A DNA stretch of 64,000 bases from Streptococcus urinalis 2285-97. GTDB taxonomy: Bacteria; Bacillota; Bacilli; Lactobacillales; Streptococcaceae. The stretch is taken from assembly GCF_000188055.2 (NCBI RefSeq), contig NZ_AEUZ02000001.1, positions 186,001 through 250,000 on the forward strand, in the 5' to 3' direction. Below the pieces are notes generated by a model. The model saw only the letters and a program-made list of their open reading frames with translations. It had not been told where the DNA came from and searched no databases. Positions 1 through 8,687 of this stretch are shown here, piece after piece (within the stretch, counting starts at the first letter, position 1; the number at the start of each line of letters is the position of its first letter). The translations under genes and the position numbers were made by a program.

Positions 1-704
1 TGGCTGGACCCCGCATGCTTGAGCATATGGTGGATACAGTTTTGTATTTTGAAGGAGAAAGACACCATACGTTTAGGATTCTAAGAGCAGTTAAAAATCG
101 TTTTGGTTCAACCAATGAAATTGGCATATTTGAGATGCAGTCTGGTGGTTTAGTAGAAGTATTGAACCCTAGTCAAGTCTTTTTAGAAGAACGGTTGGCT
201 GATGCCACTGGTTCTGCAATTGTGGTAACGATGGAAGGTAGCCGCCCTATTCTAGCCGAAGTCCAAGCTTTGGTGACACCGACCGTTTTTGGAAATGCAA
301 GACGAACAACAACAGGTTTAGATTTTAACCGTGTTAGTTTGATTATGGCTGTCTTGGAAAAAAGATGTGGCTTACTCTTACAAAACCAAGATGCCTACTT
401 AAAGTCTGCAGGTGGTGTGAAGCTTAATGAACCAGCAATTGATTTAGCAGTAGCAGTTGCAATTGCTTCAAGTTATAGGGAAAAACCAACAAACCCTCAA
501 GAGGCTTTTATTGGTGAAATAGGTTTAACTGGTGAAATTAGACGGGTTACAAGGATTGAGCAAAGAATTAATGAAGCTGCTAAGTTAGGGTTTACCAAGA
601 TTTATGCACCAAAAAATTCACTTTCTGGCATAACACTTCCTGAGACAATCACAGTAGTTGGTGTAATGACAGTAAATGATGTCTTAAAAGCAGTCTTTAA
701 ATAA
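1..704 (+). CDS. radA: DNA repair protein RadA, C-terminal part (5' truncated by window edge)
   Basis: RadA is a RecA-like ATPase with a Lon-protease-like C-terminal domain that helps branch migration during recombination and, in streptococci, transformation. The frame is open to the left edge, so the N-terminal zinc finger and Walker A are outside the window. Visible are the RadA signature KNRFG (about nt 93-107) and the complete Lon-like domain with the [10 protein letters not shown] segment characteristic of RadA. It ends at TAA 702-704 and is followed at once by a hairpin terminator. The apparent ATG at 15 is an internal methionine, not the start. Identity is secure; only the 5' end is missing. 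Confidence 0.96.
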   Translation, partial: AGPRMLEHMVDTVLYFEGERHHTFRILRAVKNRFGSTNEIGIFEMQSGGLVEVLNPSQVFLEERLADATGSAIVVTMEGSRPILAEVQALVTPTVFGNARRTTTGLDFNRVSLIMAVLEKRCGLLLQNQDAYLKSAGGVKLNEPAIDLAVAVAIASSYREKPTNPQEAFIGEIGLTGEIRRVTRIEQRINEAAKLGFTKIYAPKNSLSGITLPETITVVGVMTVNDVLKAVFK

Positions 705-737
705 AAATGGTTGGCTAATCTTAGCTAACCATTTTTT
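705..737 (+). terminator. Rho-independent terminator after radA
   Basis: An inverted repeat (AATGGTTGGCTAA with TTAGCTAACCATT, G-U pairs allowed) with a two-base centre is followed by six T residues directly after the radA stop. Confidence 0.85.
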
Positions 738-828
738 ATAAACAGATTCTATGACAGCTGATTTTAAAAATGATAAGATTAAAAGTAATTTGATTGTCAA
801 ACAATTAATGCTTAAGTGAGGGAAATGA

Positions 829-1326
829 ATGTCTTATTTTGATAATTTTTTAAAAACCAATCAAGCTTATGCAGATTTGCATGGAACTGCTCAATTACCC
901 TTGAAACCAAAAACAAAAGTTGCTATTGTGACCTGTATGGATTCAAGACTTCATGTTGCTCAAGCTTTAGGTCTCGCTCTTGGAGATGCCCATATTTTAA
1001 GAAATGCCGGTGGCCGTGTAACAGAAGATATGATTAGATCACTTGTTATTTCTCAGCAACAAATGGGGACCAGAGAGATAGTTGTCTTACATCATACAGA
1101 TTGTGGGGCACAGACATTTACTAATGACGAATTTACGAAACACATTCAGGATGTTTTAGGTGTAGATGTTTCCGGGCAAGATTTTTTACCGTTTGAAAAT
1201 GTTCAAGAAAGTGTTAGAGAAGATATGGCAATTTTAGAGGCATCACCACTTATTCCTGATGATGTTGTCATAAATGGTGCTGTCTATGATGTTGAAACTG
1301 GGCGAATGACAGCAGTTGGTAAATAG
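829..1326 (+). CDS. Beta-class carbonic anhydrase
   Basis: This enzyme interconverts CO2 and bicarbonate in the cytoplasm, supplying bicarbonate for carboxylations. The 165-residue protein carries the beta-CA zinc site: C36 and the Asp/Arg dyad in CMDSR (36-40), and H89/C92 in HHTDCGA. The size matches the short clade of beta-CAs found in streptococci next to radA. It starts at ATG 829 behind the ribosome binding site GAGGGAAATGA. It stands alone between the radA terminator and the promoter of the next gene. Family assignment is firm; physiological role is inferred from family. Confidence 0.93.
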   Translation: MSYFDNFLKTNQAYADLHGTAQLPLKPKTKVAIVTCMDSRLHVAQALGLALGDAHILRNAGGRVTEDMIRSLVISQQQMGTREIVVLHHTDCGAQTFTNDEFTKHIQDVLGVDVSGQDFLPFENVQESVREDMAILEASPLIPDDVVINGAVYDVETGRMTAVGK

Positions 1327-1335
1327 TATAAAAAA

Positions 1336-1364
1336 TTGACATCAAATGAATTTTTTATTAAAAT
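1336..1364 (+). promoter_or_regulatory. Sigma-A promoter of the immunity-like gene
   Basis: TTGACA (1336-1341), a 17-base spacer and TAAAAT (1359-1364) lie 25 bases before the start codon at 1390, with AGGAGA as ribosome binding site. Confidence 0.75.
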
Positions 1365-1389
1365 AAAAAGTTTGACAGGAGATTAAACG

Positions 1390-1701
1390 ATGTCAAATAT
1401 TAATGAAAAAGCAAAGAATGCTTTAATTAATGCATTATTGGATGTTGAAGTTGCAAGTGATAAAGAACTTTATCAGATATTACTCCAATCAAAGGAGCAA
1501 CTTGAAAAAGGACAACCTGAGAATCTTGTGTTTTCAAAACTAAATAGTTTTTTAACAACTTATTTGTTAACGCATCAATTTAAAATACCAAAGGGCGCTC
1601 AAGAACTTTTTAAATATAGTCAAAGAATTGCTGCTAGTTATCGTGGGACAGCAATGCAAACCATGCTTTTTATGGGGTTGGGACCACACGGAGGTTTCTA
1701 G
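1390..1701 (+). CDS. Putative bacteriocin immunity protein (EntA/PedB-type helical bundle)
   Basis: A 103-residue, helix-rich, soluble protein with no signal peptide or membrane segment. Length, helical pattern and the C-terminal region around SQRIAASYRGTAMQ resemble the enterocin A/pediocin-type immunity family, which protects producer cells from class IIa bacteriocins by acting at the mannose-PTS receptor. No bacteriocin structural gene, double-glycine leader or ABC exporter is nearby, so it would be an orphan immunity gene, as is common in streptococci. It has its own near-consensus promoter. The family call is by recognition only and has moderate certainty. Confidence 0.6.
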   Translation: MSNINEKAKNALINALLDVEVASDKELYQILLQSKEQLEKGQPENLVFSKLNSFLTTYLLTHQFKIPKGAQELFKYSQRIAASYRGTAMQTMLFMGLGPHGGF

Positions 1702-1909
1702 AAAAAATTTTCTTTTTAAAATGTCCTCATGCTTTTAGTTGATATTGATGAAAGAGCTGTCGATACTTTTAGACTATGATGATATTGCTGTTCAACATTT
1801 AAATTTAGAATCATTTGCTAAGATAATTAAAAATAGAATTACAAGAGGTGTGGTGACGTTAAAGCATCGCTGTCAGAAGCTCTCATGTAATAGTGACACA
1901 ATAATTTTT
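1702..1909 (+). other. Intergenic stretch, possible gene remnant, before the gltX promoter
   Basis: About 200 bases with no recognisable gene. A 69-codon open frame (1739-1948) runs through it but has no convincing ribosome binding site and ends inside the terminator hairpin, so I do not call it a gene. It could be the degraded end of a former neighbour. Confidence 0.4.
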
Positions 1910-1941
1910 GGTGCTTTGCCTTTTTTCAAAGCACCTTTTTT
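1910..1941 (+). terminator. Rho-independent terminator upstream of gltX
   Basis: GGTGCTTTG and CAAAGCACC form a perfect 9-bp stem followed by six T residues. A TATAAT at 1944-1949 just behind it is the likely -10 of gltX. Confidence 0.85.
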
Positions 1942-1981
1942 GTTATAATAAAAAGGATTGAAATGAACAGGAGAAAATGGA

Positions 1982-3439
1982 ATGTCAAAACCAATTCGTG
2001 TGCGTTACGCACCAAGTCCTACAGGATTATTACATATCGGAAATGCGCGTACAGCGCTATTTAACTATTTATATGCTCGTCATCACAATGGCACATTTGT
2101 CATTCGTATCGAGGATACCGATCGCAAAAGACATGTTGAAGACGGGGAACGTTCACAGTTAGAAAATCTTAGATGGCTAGGAATAGATTGGGATGAAAGT
2201 CCTGAAACACATGAAAAATACCGTCAATCAGAACGACTTGACTTATACCAAAAGTATATTGATCAGTTATTAGCTGAAGGTAAAGCCTATAAATCATATA
2301 CTACAGAAGAGGAATTAGCAGCAGAACGTGAACGCCAAGAGGCTGCTGGTGAAACACCTCGTTACATTAATGAATTTATTGGCATGTCTGAAGCTGAAAA
2401 GTCAGCTTATATTGCTGAACGAGAAGCAAAAGGGATTATCCCAACCGTTCGTCTTTCTGTCAATGAATCTGGTATCTATAAATGGCATGATATTGTTAAA
2501 GGTGATATCGAGTTTGAAGGTGGAAACATCGGTGGTGACTGGGTAATTCAAAAAAAAGATGGCTATCCAACTTATAATTTTGCTGTTGTTATTGATGATC
2601 ATGATATGCAAATTTCTCATGTTATTCGTGGAGATGACCATATTGCAAATACACCAAAACAATTGATGGTCTATGAAGCATTAGGTTGGGAAGCGCCAGA
2701 ATTTGGACACATGACCTTAATCATTAATTCTGAAACTGGTAAAAAGTTATCTAAACGTGATACCAATACTTTACAATTTATTGAAGATTACCGTAAAAAA
2801 GGTTATATGCCAGAAGCAGTCTTTAATTTTATTGCGCTACTAGGATGGAATCCTGGTGGTGAGGATGAAATTTTCTCACGCCAAGAGTTGATTACATTAT
2901 TCGATGAAACAAGGTTAAGTAAATCACCAGCAGCATTTGATCAAAAGAAAATGGACTGGATGAGCAATGAATACATTAAAAATGCTGATTTTGAAACAGT
3001 CTTTAATTTGTGTAAACCCTTCTTAGAAGAGGCAGGACGTTTGACAGATAAGGCTGAAAAGTTAGTTGAACTTTATCAACCACAATTAAAATCAGCTGAT
3101 GAGATTGTCACTTTAACCGATTTGTTCTTTACAGATTTCCCAGCATTAACTGAAGCCGAAAAAGAAGTTATGGCTGGTGAAACGGTACCAACTGTATTAG
3201 AGGCATTTAAAGCAAAATTAGAAGCTATGTCTGATGATGATTTCCAACCAGAAAATATCTTCCCTCAAATTAAGGCCGTTCAAAAGGACACAGGTATTAA
3301 AGGAAAAAATCTCTTTATGCCGATTCGTATCGCTGTTTCTGGTGAGATGCACGGGCCAGAACTTCCTAACACGATTTATTTATTGGGTAAAGAAAAATCA
3401 ATTGAACATATTGAAAATATGTTGGCTAAACTTGTCTAA
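1982..3439 (+). CDS. gltX: Glutamyl-tRNA synthetase
   Basis: It charges tRNA-Glu with glutamate; in streptococci the non-discriminating enzyme also mis-charges tRNA-Gln for later amidation by GatCAB. The 485-residue class I synthetase has the HIGH motif in [11 protein letters not shown] near the N-terminus and the KMSKS-type loop KLSKRD at about residue 256. The Rossmann catalytic core is followed by the helical anticodon-binding region. ATG 1982 follows the ribosome binding site AGGAGA. It is monocistronic, with a terminator directly after the stop codon. Confidence 0.98.
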   Translation: MSKPIRVRYAPSPTGLLHIGNARTALFNYLYARHHNGTFVIRIEDTDRKRHVEDGERSQLENLRWLGIDWDESPETHEKYRQSERLDLYQKYIDQLLAEGKAYKSYTTEEELAAERERQEAAGETPRYINEFIGMSEAEKSAYIAEREAKGIIPTVRLSVNESGIYKWHDIVKGDIEFEGGNIGGDWVIQKKDGYPTYNFAVVIDDHDMQISHVIRGDDHIANTPKQLMVYEALGWEAPEFGHMTLIINSETGKKLSKRDTNTLQFIEDYRKKGYMPEAVFNFIALLGWNPGGEDEIFSRQELITLFDETRLSKSPAAFDQKKMDWMSNEYIKNADFETVFNLCKPFLEEAGRLTDKAEKLVELYQPQLKSADEIVTLTDLFFTDFPALTEAEKEVMAGETVPTVLEAFKAKLEAMSDDDFQPENIFPQIKAVQKDTGIKGKNLFMPIRIAVSGEMHGPELPNTIYLLGKEKSIEHIENMLAKLV

Positions 3440-3442
3440 ATG

Positions 3443-3469
3443 AAAAAGCTTCCTTGGAAGCTTTTTTTC
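3443..3469 (+). terminator. Rho-independent terminator after gltX
   Basis: AAGCTTCC and GGAAGCTT form the stem, followed by seven T residues, immediately behind the gltX stop. Confidence 0.85.
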
Positions 3470-3553
3470 TTATTTGTGTCTTTGTTTAAAGTATTGAGGC
3501 TTTTTGTAACTTTATGGTATAATAGTAATAATTTAGATGTTTGGAGTAACGCT

Positions 3554-3901
3554 TTGAAAAAGTCTTATCGAGTAAAACGTGAGAAGGATTTTCAGGCTAT
3601 TTTTGAAACGGGTCAAAACGTAGCTAACCGAAAATTTGTTATTTATTTTTTGGAAAAAAATCAAGCTCATTTTAGAGTTGGAATATCTGTTGGAAAAAGA
3701 CTTGGAAATGCTGTTACACGTAATGCTGTAAAACGAAAAGTCAGACATGTTTTGATCGCTAATCAAGATAAGTTAAAAAATTATGACTTTGTTGTTATAG
3801 CAAGAAAGGGAGTTGAAGAACTTGATTTTGATGAAGTCAAGAAAAATTTGGAGCATGCCCTACGTTTAGCCAAACTTTATCAGGAAGGTTTAGAAGAGTG
3901 A
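3554..3901 (+). CDS. rnpA: Ribonuclease P protein component
   Basis: This is the small basic protein subunit of RNase P, which matures tRNA 5' ends together with RnpB RNA. I choose the TTG at 3554: it follows the ribosome binding site TTTGGAGTAACG and gives a typical 115-residue protein starting LKKSYRVKR, whereas extension to ATG 3440 would add an atypical hydrophobic leader overlapping the gltX terminator. The RNR signature lies in [10 protein letters not shown]. It overlaps yidC by four bases, so the two are co-translated. Confidence 0.95.
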   Translation: MKKSYRVKREKDFQAIFETGQNVANRKFVIYFLEKNQAHFRVGISVGKRLGNAVTRNAVKRKVRHVLIANQDKLKNYDFVVIARKGVEELDFDEVKKNLEHALRLAKLYQEGLEE

Positions 3902-4710
3902 AAAAAAAGCTTAAGTTCATTAGTTTATTAGGGTTGGTTCCCTTACTGGTTGCCTGTGGTCGTGGTAATGTTACTAGTCATTCAACAGGTTTGTGGGATA
4001 AACTAGTCTATTTTTTTGCCAAATCCATAGAAGTCTTATCATTTGAACAATCTATAGGTTTAGGTATTATCCTATTTACTTTAGTTGTTAGGTTAGTATT
4101 ATTGCCTTTGTATAACATGCAGATTAAGTCAAGTCGACAAATGCAAGATATTCAACCAAAACTAAAAGCTTTACAAGCTAAATATCCTGGTAAGGATAAT
4201 GAAAGTCGAATGGCCTTGGCACAAGAAAGTCAAGCTTTATACAAAGAGCATGGTATTAATCCATATGCAAGTATGATTCCGCTTTTGATTCAAATGCCGG
4301 TTATGATTGCCTTGTATCAAGCTTTGATTCGTGCACCATTCTTAAAAACAGGAACTTTTCTTTGGTTCGAGCTTGCTAAGCCAGATCATTTAATTATTTT
4401 ACCTATTTTGGCAGCAGTATTTACTTTCTTATCAACTTGGTTGACAAATAAAGCTGCATCTGAAAGTAATCTTATGATGACAATGATGACATATCTTATG
4501 CCAGTTATGATTTTCTTTATGGGACTTGGCCTTGCAAGTGGTGTCGTCTTATATTGGACAGTGTCAAATGCTTTTCAAGTTGCTCAGTTAATGATTTTTA
4601 ATAATCCATTTAAGATAATTGCAGAACGTGAAAAAGTTATAGCTGCCGAAAAAGAACGTCAAGCAAAAATGAGACGTGCTAAGAAGAAAGCAAAACGTCA
4701 AAGAAATTAA
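3898..4710 (+). CDS. yidC: Membrane protein insertase YidC (lipoprotein form)
   Basis: YidC inserts and folds membrane proteins with or without SecYEG. The 270-residue protein has a lipoprotein signal ending at C20 (LVAC), the five-helix core of Gram-positive YidC1/SpoIIIJ, a conserved hydrophilic helical hairpin after the first core helix ([13 protein letters not shown]), and a strongly basic tail that can touch ribosomes. It starts at GTG 3898 inside the end of rnpA. The rnpA-yidC-jag order is the standard streptococcal arrangement. Streptococci usually also have a second paralogue elsewhere. Confidence 0.96.
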   Translation: MKKKLKFISLLGLVPLLVACGRGNVTSHSTGLWDKLVYFFAKSIEVLSFEQSIGLGIILFTLVVRLVLLPLYNMQIKSSRQMQDIQPKLKALQAKYPGKDNESRMALAQESQALYKEHGINPYASMIPLLIQMPVMIALYQALIRAPFLKTGTFLWFELAKPDHLIILPILAAVFTFLSTWLTNKAASESNLMMTMMTYLMPVMIFFMGLGLASGVVLYWTVSNAFQVAQLMIFNNPFKIIAEREKVIAAEKERQAKMRRAKKKAKRQRN

Positions 4711-4721
4711 GGAGTATTATT

Positions 4722-5642
4722 ATGGTATTATTCACAGGAAAAACTGTTGAAGAAGCTATTGAAAAAGGACTTTCAGAACTTAACATTTCACGGTTAAAAG
4801 CCCATATAAAAGTTGTTTCAAAAGAGAAAAAAGGATTCCTTGGCTTTGGGAAAAAACCAGCACAGGTTGATATCGAAGGAATCAACGAAAAAACAGTATA
4901 TAAAGCAGATAAAAAAGCAACACGTAGCGTTCCAGACGAAATTAATAAACAGAACGCACCTGTTGTTAAACCAAAAGCAGACAAAGAGCCAGTTGAGGAA
5001 GTTACAGCCGAGGAGCCTGTCACGCAAGAAGAATCCGTGGAAATAATTCCGACTGAGTCGGTTTCACAAGATAATGTTGAAGAGATTAAAGAAGTAAAAG
5101 CAACAGAATCATCATCAACTGAAGAAACCTTTGAAGAATTTGTTGCAAAAGAATTTAAGGAAGATGATACTAGTAAAGATATTGCTGAAGCAGCAAAGGA
5201 AGTATCTGATTATGTTTCAAAAGTCATTTATGAGATGGACATTGATGCTAGTATTGAGACAAGTCATAATAGACGTCAAATAAACCTTCAAATTGAAACA
5301 CAAGAAGCTGGTAGAGTTATTGGATATCATGGGAAAGTATTGAAATCCCTTCAATTATTAGCTCAAAACTACCTTCATGATCGCTATTCTAAAAACTTCT
5401 CAGTTGTTCTAAATGTGCATGATTACGTTGAACACCGTACCGAAACACTTATTGATTTTACACAAAAAATTGCACAGCGTGTGATTGATTCTGGCGAATC
5501 TTATACATTGGACCCAATGAGTAATAGTGAACGAAAAATTGTTCACAAAACGGTGTCAAGCATTGAAGGCGTGGAAAGTTATTCTGAAGGCAATGACCCT
5601 AATCGTTTTGTGGTTGTCTCAGTCAAAAATGAATTAGACTAA
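4722..5642 (+). CDS. jag: RNA-binding protein Jag/KhpB (Jag-N, KH, R3H)
   Basis: KhpB works with KhpA as an RNA chaperone affecting cell elongation and division in streptococci. The 306-residue protein shows an N-terminal Jag domain (1-50, with the KKGFLGFG segment), a long acidic Glu/Val/Thr-rich linker (about 65-160), a type II KH domain containing GYHG (about 205), and a C-terminal R3H domain (about 240-306, around SERKIVHKTV). ATG 4722 lies 11 bases after yidC, so it ends the rnpA-yidC-jag operon. A hairpin terminator overlaps its stop. Confidence 0.95.
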   Translation: MVLFTGKTVEEAIEKGLSELNISRLKAHIKVVSKEKKGFLGFGKKPAQVDIEGINEKTVYKADKKATRSVPDEINKQNAPVVKPKADKEPVEEVTAEEPVTQEESVEIIPTESVSQDNVEEIKEVKATESSSTEETFEEFVAKEFKEDDTSKDIAEAAKEVSDYVSKVIYEMDIDASIETSHNRRQINLQIETQEAGRVIGYHGKVLKSLQLLAQNYLHDRYSKNFSVVLNVHDYVEHRTETLIDFTQKIAQRVIDSGESYTLDPMSNSERKIVHKTVSSIEGVESYSEGNDPNRFVVVSVKNELD

Positions 5643-5668
5643 AAATCTGACATTGTTCAGGTTTTTTT
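5642..5668 (+). terminator. Terminator of the rnpA-yidC-jag operon
   Basis: AAAATCTGA and TTCAGGTTTT pair around a short loop, followed by a run of T residues. Confidence 0.7.
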
Positions 5669-5679
5669 ATTATCTTTAC

Positions 5680-5709
5680 AACCACTTACCTCATCTTTTT
5701 AACCACTTA
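5680..5709 (+). promoter_or_regulatory. Paired 9-bp direct repeats, candidate LytTR binding site
   Basis: AACCACTTA occurs at 5680-5688 and again, identical, at 5701-5709. Start-to-start distance is 21 bp, two helical turns, the known geometry for LytTR-domain regulators (9-bp repeat, 12-bp spacer). The pair sits about 60-90 bases before the start of the adjacent LytTR gene, upstream of a TAGGAT/TAATAT-like -10 region at about 5744-5754. This suggests autoregulation of the module. Confidence 0.65.
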
Positions 5710-5770
5710 GCAAAAAGGTTAACTAAGAAAAGCTAAAATTTGATAGGATAATATCAAAGGAGAGATGCAG

Positions 5771-6221
5771 ATGAAATGGCTATTTAAAGAAGTAGAGCAG
5801 CAAAATGAGATGATTGTTACCGTCACAAAAAAACAATTATGATCATGAAGTCAACAGTTTAATGACATATTTGGAAAGTTATGCACAAGAAAAATCAGAT
5901 ATTATTCCTTTAAAGACACCTGATGGCATTAGATTGTTAAAGAAAGATAGCATTATTGCTGTTGATGTTGACGGAAGACAATTACAGTTAAAGACTTTAA
6001 AAGGGAACTTTTACATAACTGAAAGATTATATCAATTTAAAGAGAGGATAAACTCAACTGATATTGTTCAAGTTTCTAAGCAAAGTTTAATCAATATTAA
6101 TCATCTGAATAAGCTTGAAGCCAGCTTTTCAGGAAATATGTTAGCTATTTTGATAAATGATGTTAAAGTTATGGTTAGTAGACGTTATTTGAAAAATTTA
6201 GAACAAAAATTAGGTTTATAA
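5771..6221 (+). pseudogene. LytTR-family transcriptional regulator, frameshifted in an A7 tract
   Basis: Translation from ATG 5771 (ribosome binding site AAAGGAGA) gives 23 codons and then a stop. Removing one A from the seven-A run at 5827-5833 fuses this start to the following open frame and restores about 149 residues: a short N-terminal region and a full C-terminal LytTR DNA-binding domain (FYITERLYQFKERI, VQVSKQSLININHL, VMVSRRYLK). It pairs with the DUF3021 membrane gene 11 bp downstream. Such LytTR/membrane-inhibitor pairs are known in streptococci (HdrRM and BrsRM of S. mutans are relatives in design). The lesion could be real inactivation, slip-strand phase variation or a sequencing error. 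Confidence 0.75.
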
Positions 6222-6232
6222 GGGGGTTAAAA

Positions 6233-6619
6233 ATGAAAAAAGGTATTATTTATTTTATCATTGGAGTTGGGATTGGTTCTTTTCTTTATATAATTAATTT
6301 ATTGATATATCAATTTGAACCATCAGTTCAAAATGCTCTGATTACTTGGGTTTGTTCAGGATTAATGGGATTAGTATCATTGATTTATGAGAAAACAAAA
6401 TGGTCAGAAATGTTAAAAATAAGTGTTCATATGTTATCTATTTATCTTTTAGTAATGACAATGCTTTTAATCAATCAATGGATTCCTTTTCAAATAGGTT
6501 ATCTTTTAGGAGTTAGTTTTGAATTCATGATAATCTATTTAATCATAGCTGCCTTCTTTATTTGGGAAAGTAAAGAAAGAGTCAGTGAAATCAATAAAAA
6601 ATTAAATGAAAGAAAGTAA
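6233..6619 (+). CDS. DUF3021-family membrane protein, partner of the LytTR regulator
   Basis: A 128-residue protein with four predicted membrane helices (about 5-24, 34-53, 62-82 and 88-110) and a short charged cytoplasmic tail. The gene order LytTR then DUF3021 recurs in Firmicutes, and by analogy with HdrM and BrsM the membrane protein probably restrains the regulator. It is intact here although the regulator is frameshifted. It starts at ATG 6233 after the ribosome binding site AAGGGGG. No direct activity is known for this family. Confidence 0.75.
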   Translation: MKKGIIYFIIGVGIGSFLYIINLLIYQFEPSVQNALITWVCSGLMGLVSLIYEKTKWSEMLKISVHMLSIYLLVMTMLLINQWIPFQIGYLLGVSFEFMIIYLIIAAFFIWESKERVSEINKKLNERK

Positions 6620-6635
6620 AACTAGAAAATAAACC

Positions 6636-6665
6636 TTGACAAGACCTATTCATTTATTATAAAAT
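6636..6665 (+). promoter_or_regulatory. Promoter of rpmH
   Basis: TTGACA at 6636-6641 with TATAAA (6658-6663) or TAAAAT (6660-6665) at 16-18 bp spacing, about 80 bases before the rpmH start. The untranslated leader is AT-rich. Confidence 0.75.
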
Positions 6666-6739
6666 ATTATGGTATGTTTAGTAACTGATATCACAATAGC
6701 CGGCTAAACGAATACAAAATCTATGAGGAGGTATTCACT

Positions 6740-6874
6740 GTGAAACGTACTTATCAACCAAGTAAAATTCGTCGTCAACGTAAACACGGATTCCGTCACC
6801 GTATGTCAACTAAAAACGGACGTCGCGTGCTTGCTAGCCGTCGTCGTAAAGGACGTAAAGTATTATCAGCTTAA
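6740..6874 (+). CDS. rpmH: 50S ribosomal protein L34
   Basis: A 44-residue, very basic protein with the invariant L34 pattern ([18 protein letters not shown], then [18 protein letters not shown]). It is a structural protein of the large subunit. It starts with GTG 6740 behind the strong ribosome binding site GAGGAGG. The gene is short and easily missed. It lies near rnpA-yidC, as usual, but separated from them by the LytTR module. Confidence 0.97.
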
Positions 6875-6897
6875 GAATTGATTAATACAAATTATCT

Positions 6898-6935
6898 GAA
6901 AAACCAAGAGTGCTCGAGGCTCATGGTTTTTATTT
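6898..6935 (+). terminator. Terminator after rpmH
   Basis: AAAACCAAGAG and CTCATGGTTTT form an imperfect stem with one mismatch, followed by a T-rich stretch. Confidence 0.65.
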
Positions 6936-7027
6936 TTGCCTTAATATCGCTTTTTAAGCGATAATAATCATTTTCCTTAAAAAATGTGATAAAATGAACT
7001 TAATAAAGAAATTAAGGAAAAAATATT

Positions 7028-7834
7028 ATGGATATTACACAAGTAATAGAAGTAAACTACGCTTCCATGGGTAATAAAGAAAAAAAGGTTGCTGAGTATG
7101 TTATGAAAAATGCTCAAGAACTACATAATATTACTATTCATGAGTTAGCAGAGATATTATCTGTCGCACCATCCACTATCACACGCTTTTGTCAAAGATT
7201 AGGCTGTCAAAATTTCGTTGATTTTAAAATGCGTCTACATGCTAATAATCAGCCCAAAAAAGAACTCAAATCAGGCTTACATCAACTGGTAACATCATAT
7301 TACGATGATGTTATTAGTCGAACAGCTAAATTGGTTTCTGAAGAAGAGATTGATGCCGTTGTTAAAGCTATGAAAGAAACAAAACGGATTTTAATTTACG
7401 GTTTGGGAAGCTCTGGACTATCAGCTGAGGAATTTAGGATGCGTCTTGTTAGGATGGGATTGCAAGCATGGAGTGAAAGAGATGGACATATGATTATTAT
7501 GGGAAGCAAAATGACTTCTGAAACAGATTTGATCATTGGCATTAGTAGTTCAGGAGAGACCCCAGAAATTGTAGAAGCTCTAGAAAATGCTCACGCAAAT
7601 GGAGCTAAAACAATTGCTATGACGAGTGTTCCAACAAGTTCATTAGACAATTTAGATGTTGATATTAGGCTCTTTATGCATAATAAACAATTTCTAAACG
7701 AAGCTTATTTTATGAACAGACAAATTACAGCGCTTTACATTATTGATTTAATTACCATGAAACTTTTAGAAGACAGTGCTTTAAAAACTAATATTCAATC
7801 GACCTATCATCGCATTGTAGCAGGAAAACATTAG
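7028..7834 (+). CDS. MurR/RpiR-family regulator of the sialic acid locus
   Basis: A 268-residue regulator with an N-terminal RpiR helix-turn-helix (about 1-75, SVAPSTITRFCQRLG) and a C-terminal SIS sugar-phosphate-binding domain (about 125-250, YGLGSSGLSAEEF and GISSSGETPE). It sits immediately upstream of, and in the same direction as, the nan genes, separated by a terminator. It most likely senses a phosphorylated amino sugar such as ManNAc-6-P or GlcNAc-6-P and controls the downstream promoter. The effector is inferred from context, not shown by the sequence. Confidence 0.88.
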   Translation: MDITQVIEVNYASMGNKEKKVAEYVMKNAQELHNITIHELAEILSVAPSTITRFCQRLGCQNFVDFKMRLHANNQPKKELKSGLHQLVTSYYDDVISRTAKLVSEEEIDAVVKAMKETKRILIYGLGSSGLSAEEFRMRLVRMGLQAWSERDGHMIIMGSKMTSETDLIIGISSSGETPEIVEALENAHANGAKTIAMTSVPTSSLDNLDVDIRLFMHNKQFLNEAYFMNRQITALYIIDLITMKLLEDSALKTNIQSTYHRIVAGKH

Positions 7835-7866
7835 AAGACTTTCAATTGATGAAAGTCTTTTTTTAT
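7835..7866 (+). terminator. Terminator after the RpiR regulator
   Basis: AAGACTTTCA (7835-7844) and TGAAAGTCTT (7850-7859) form a perfect 10-bp stem with a 5-base loop, followed by a T run. It separates the regulator from the nan structural genes. Confidence 0.9.
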
Positions 7867-7925
7867 TTCGGAAAAATTTAGAAATAAGATGTAATAAAGA
7901 AAATAATTTCATTTTTATAATTATA

Positions 7926-7974
7926 TTGAATTTTATTTCATTAATGATATAATTAAAAATGTGAGTGCTTACAT
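7926..7974 (+). promoter_or_regulatory. Promoter and operator-like palindrome of the nan operon
   Basis: TTGAAT (7926-7931), a 16-base spacer and TATAAT (7948-7953). Just downstream is the near-palindrome ATGTGAGTGCTTACAT (7959-7974), placed across the likely transcription start. It is a weak match to the CcpA cre consensus and could equally be the RpiR operator. Confidence 0.65.
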
Positions 7975-7992
7975 TAAAATTAGGAGGAAATA

Positions 7993-8686
7993 ATGAGAGG
8001 AGAAATAAAAGGTCAATTGATTGTCTCTTGTCAAGCATTGGAAAATGAGCCACTTCATAGTGAATTTATCATGGGAAGAATGGCTAAGGCTGCTGAATAA
8101 GGCGGAGCAAAGGGGATAAGAGCCAATTCAATCAAAGACATTAAAGAAATAAAAAAAACAAGTTAATCTACCAATTATTGGGATAATCAAAAAACATTAT
8201 CAGGATTCAGAAGTGTATATCACGACAACAATGGTTGAAGTAGAAGCTTTGGTAGATGTCGGTGTGGATATTATTGCATTAGATGCAACATCATCATTGA
8301 GACCTGGTGGAAAAACACTATCGCAATTTTATAAAGAAATTCGTCAAAAGTTTCCCCACCAAAAATTGATGGCGGATTGTTCCACCTTAGAAGAAATGCT
8401 GATTGCTGATAAACTGGGTTTCGATTTTATAGGCACCACTTTAGTGGGTTATACAAAACAAAGTAAACATTTAAAAATTGAAGCCCATGATTTTGAAATA
8501 ATCAAAAAAGCAGTTTCTATTCTTAGACACCCTATTATTGCTGAAGGGAATATTAGTACTCCTGAAAAAGCAAAACGCGTTATGGAATTAGGAGTCTATT
8601 GTATTGTTGTTGGTTCAGCTATCACACGACCACAGTTAATCACAAAAACATTTGCAGATGCTATTTTAGAAAATAGGAGTGAATAA
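7993..8686 (+). pseudogene. nanE: N-acetylmannosamine-6-phosphate 2-epimerase, inactivated copy
   Basis: NanE converts ManNAc-6-P to GlcNAc-6-P. The reading from ATG 7993 (ribosome binding site TAGGAGGA) matches the intact paralogue at 21540 closely ([14 protein letters not shown] versus [14 protein letters not shown]) but has two independent lesions: an in-frame TAA at 8098-8100 where the paralogue has a sense codon ([13 protein letters not shown]), and a +1 frameshift in an eight-A tract (8151-8158). Removing one A restores [16 protein letters not shown]. The remaining C-terminal two thirds is open. Two lesions make a sequencing artefact unlikely; the protein is almost certainly absent. Confidence 0.9.
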
Positions 8687-8687
8687 A

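Noticed and set aside
1739..1948. 69-codon open frame upstream of gltX
   Set aside because: No good ribosome binding site, no recognisable protein pattern, and it ends inside a terminator hairpin.
3440..3553. N-terminal extension of rnpA from ATG 3440
   Set aside because: It overlaps the gltX terminator, is hydrophobic unlike the family, and the TTG at 3554 has a ribosome binding site and gives the normal N-terminus.
8151..8158. Programmed frameshifting at the A8 tract of nanE
   Set aside because: A separate in-frame TAA 50 bases upstream would still stop translation, so recoding would not rescue the protein.
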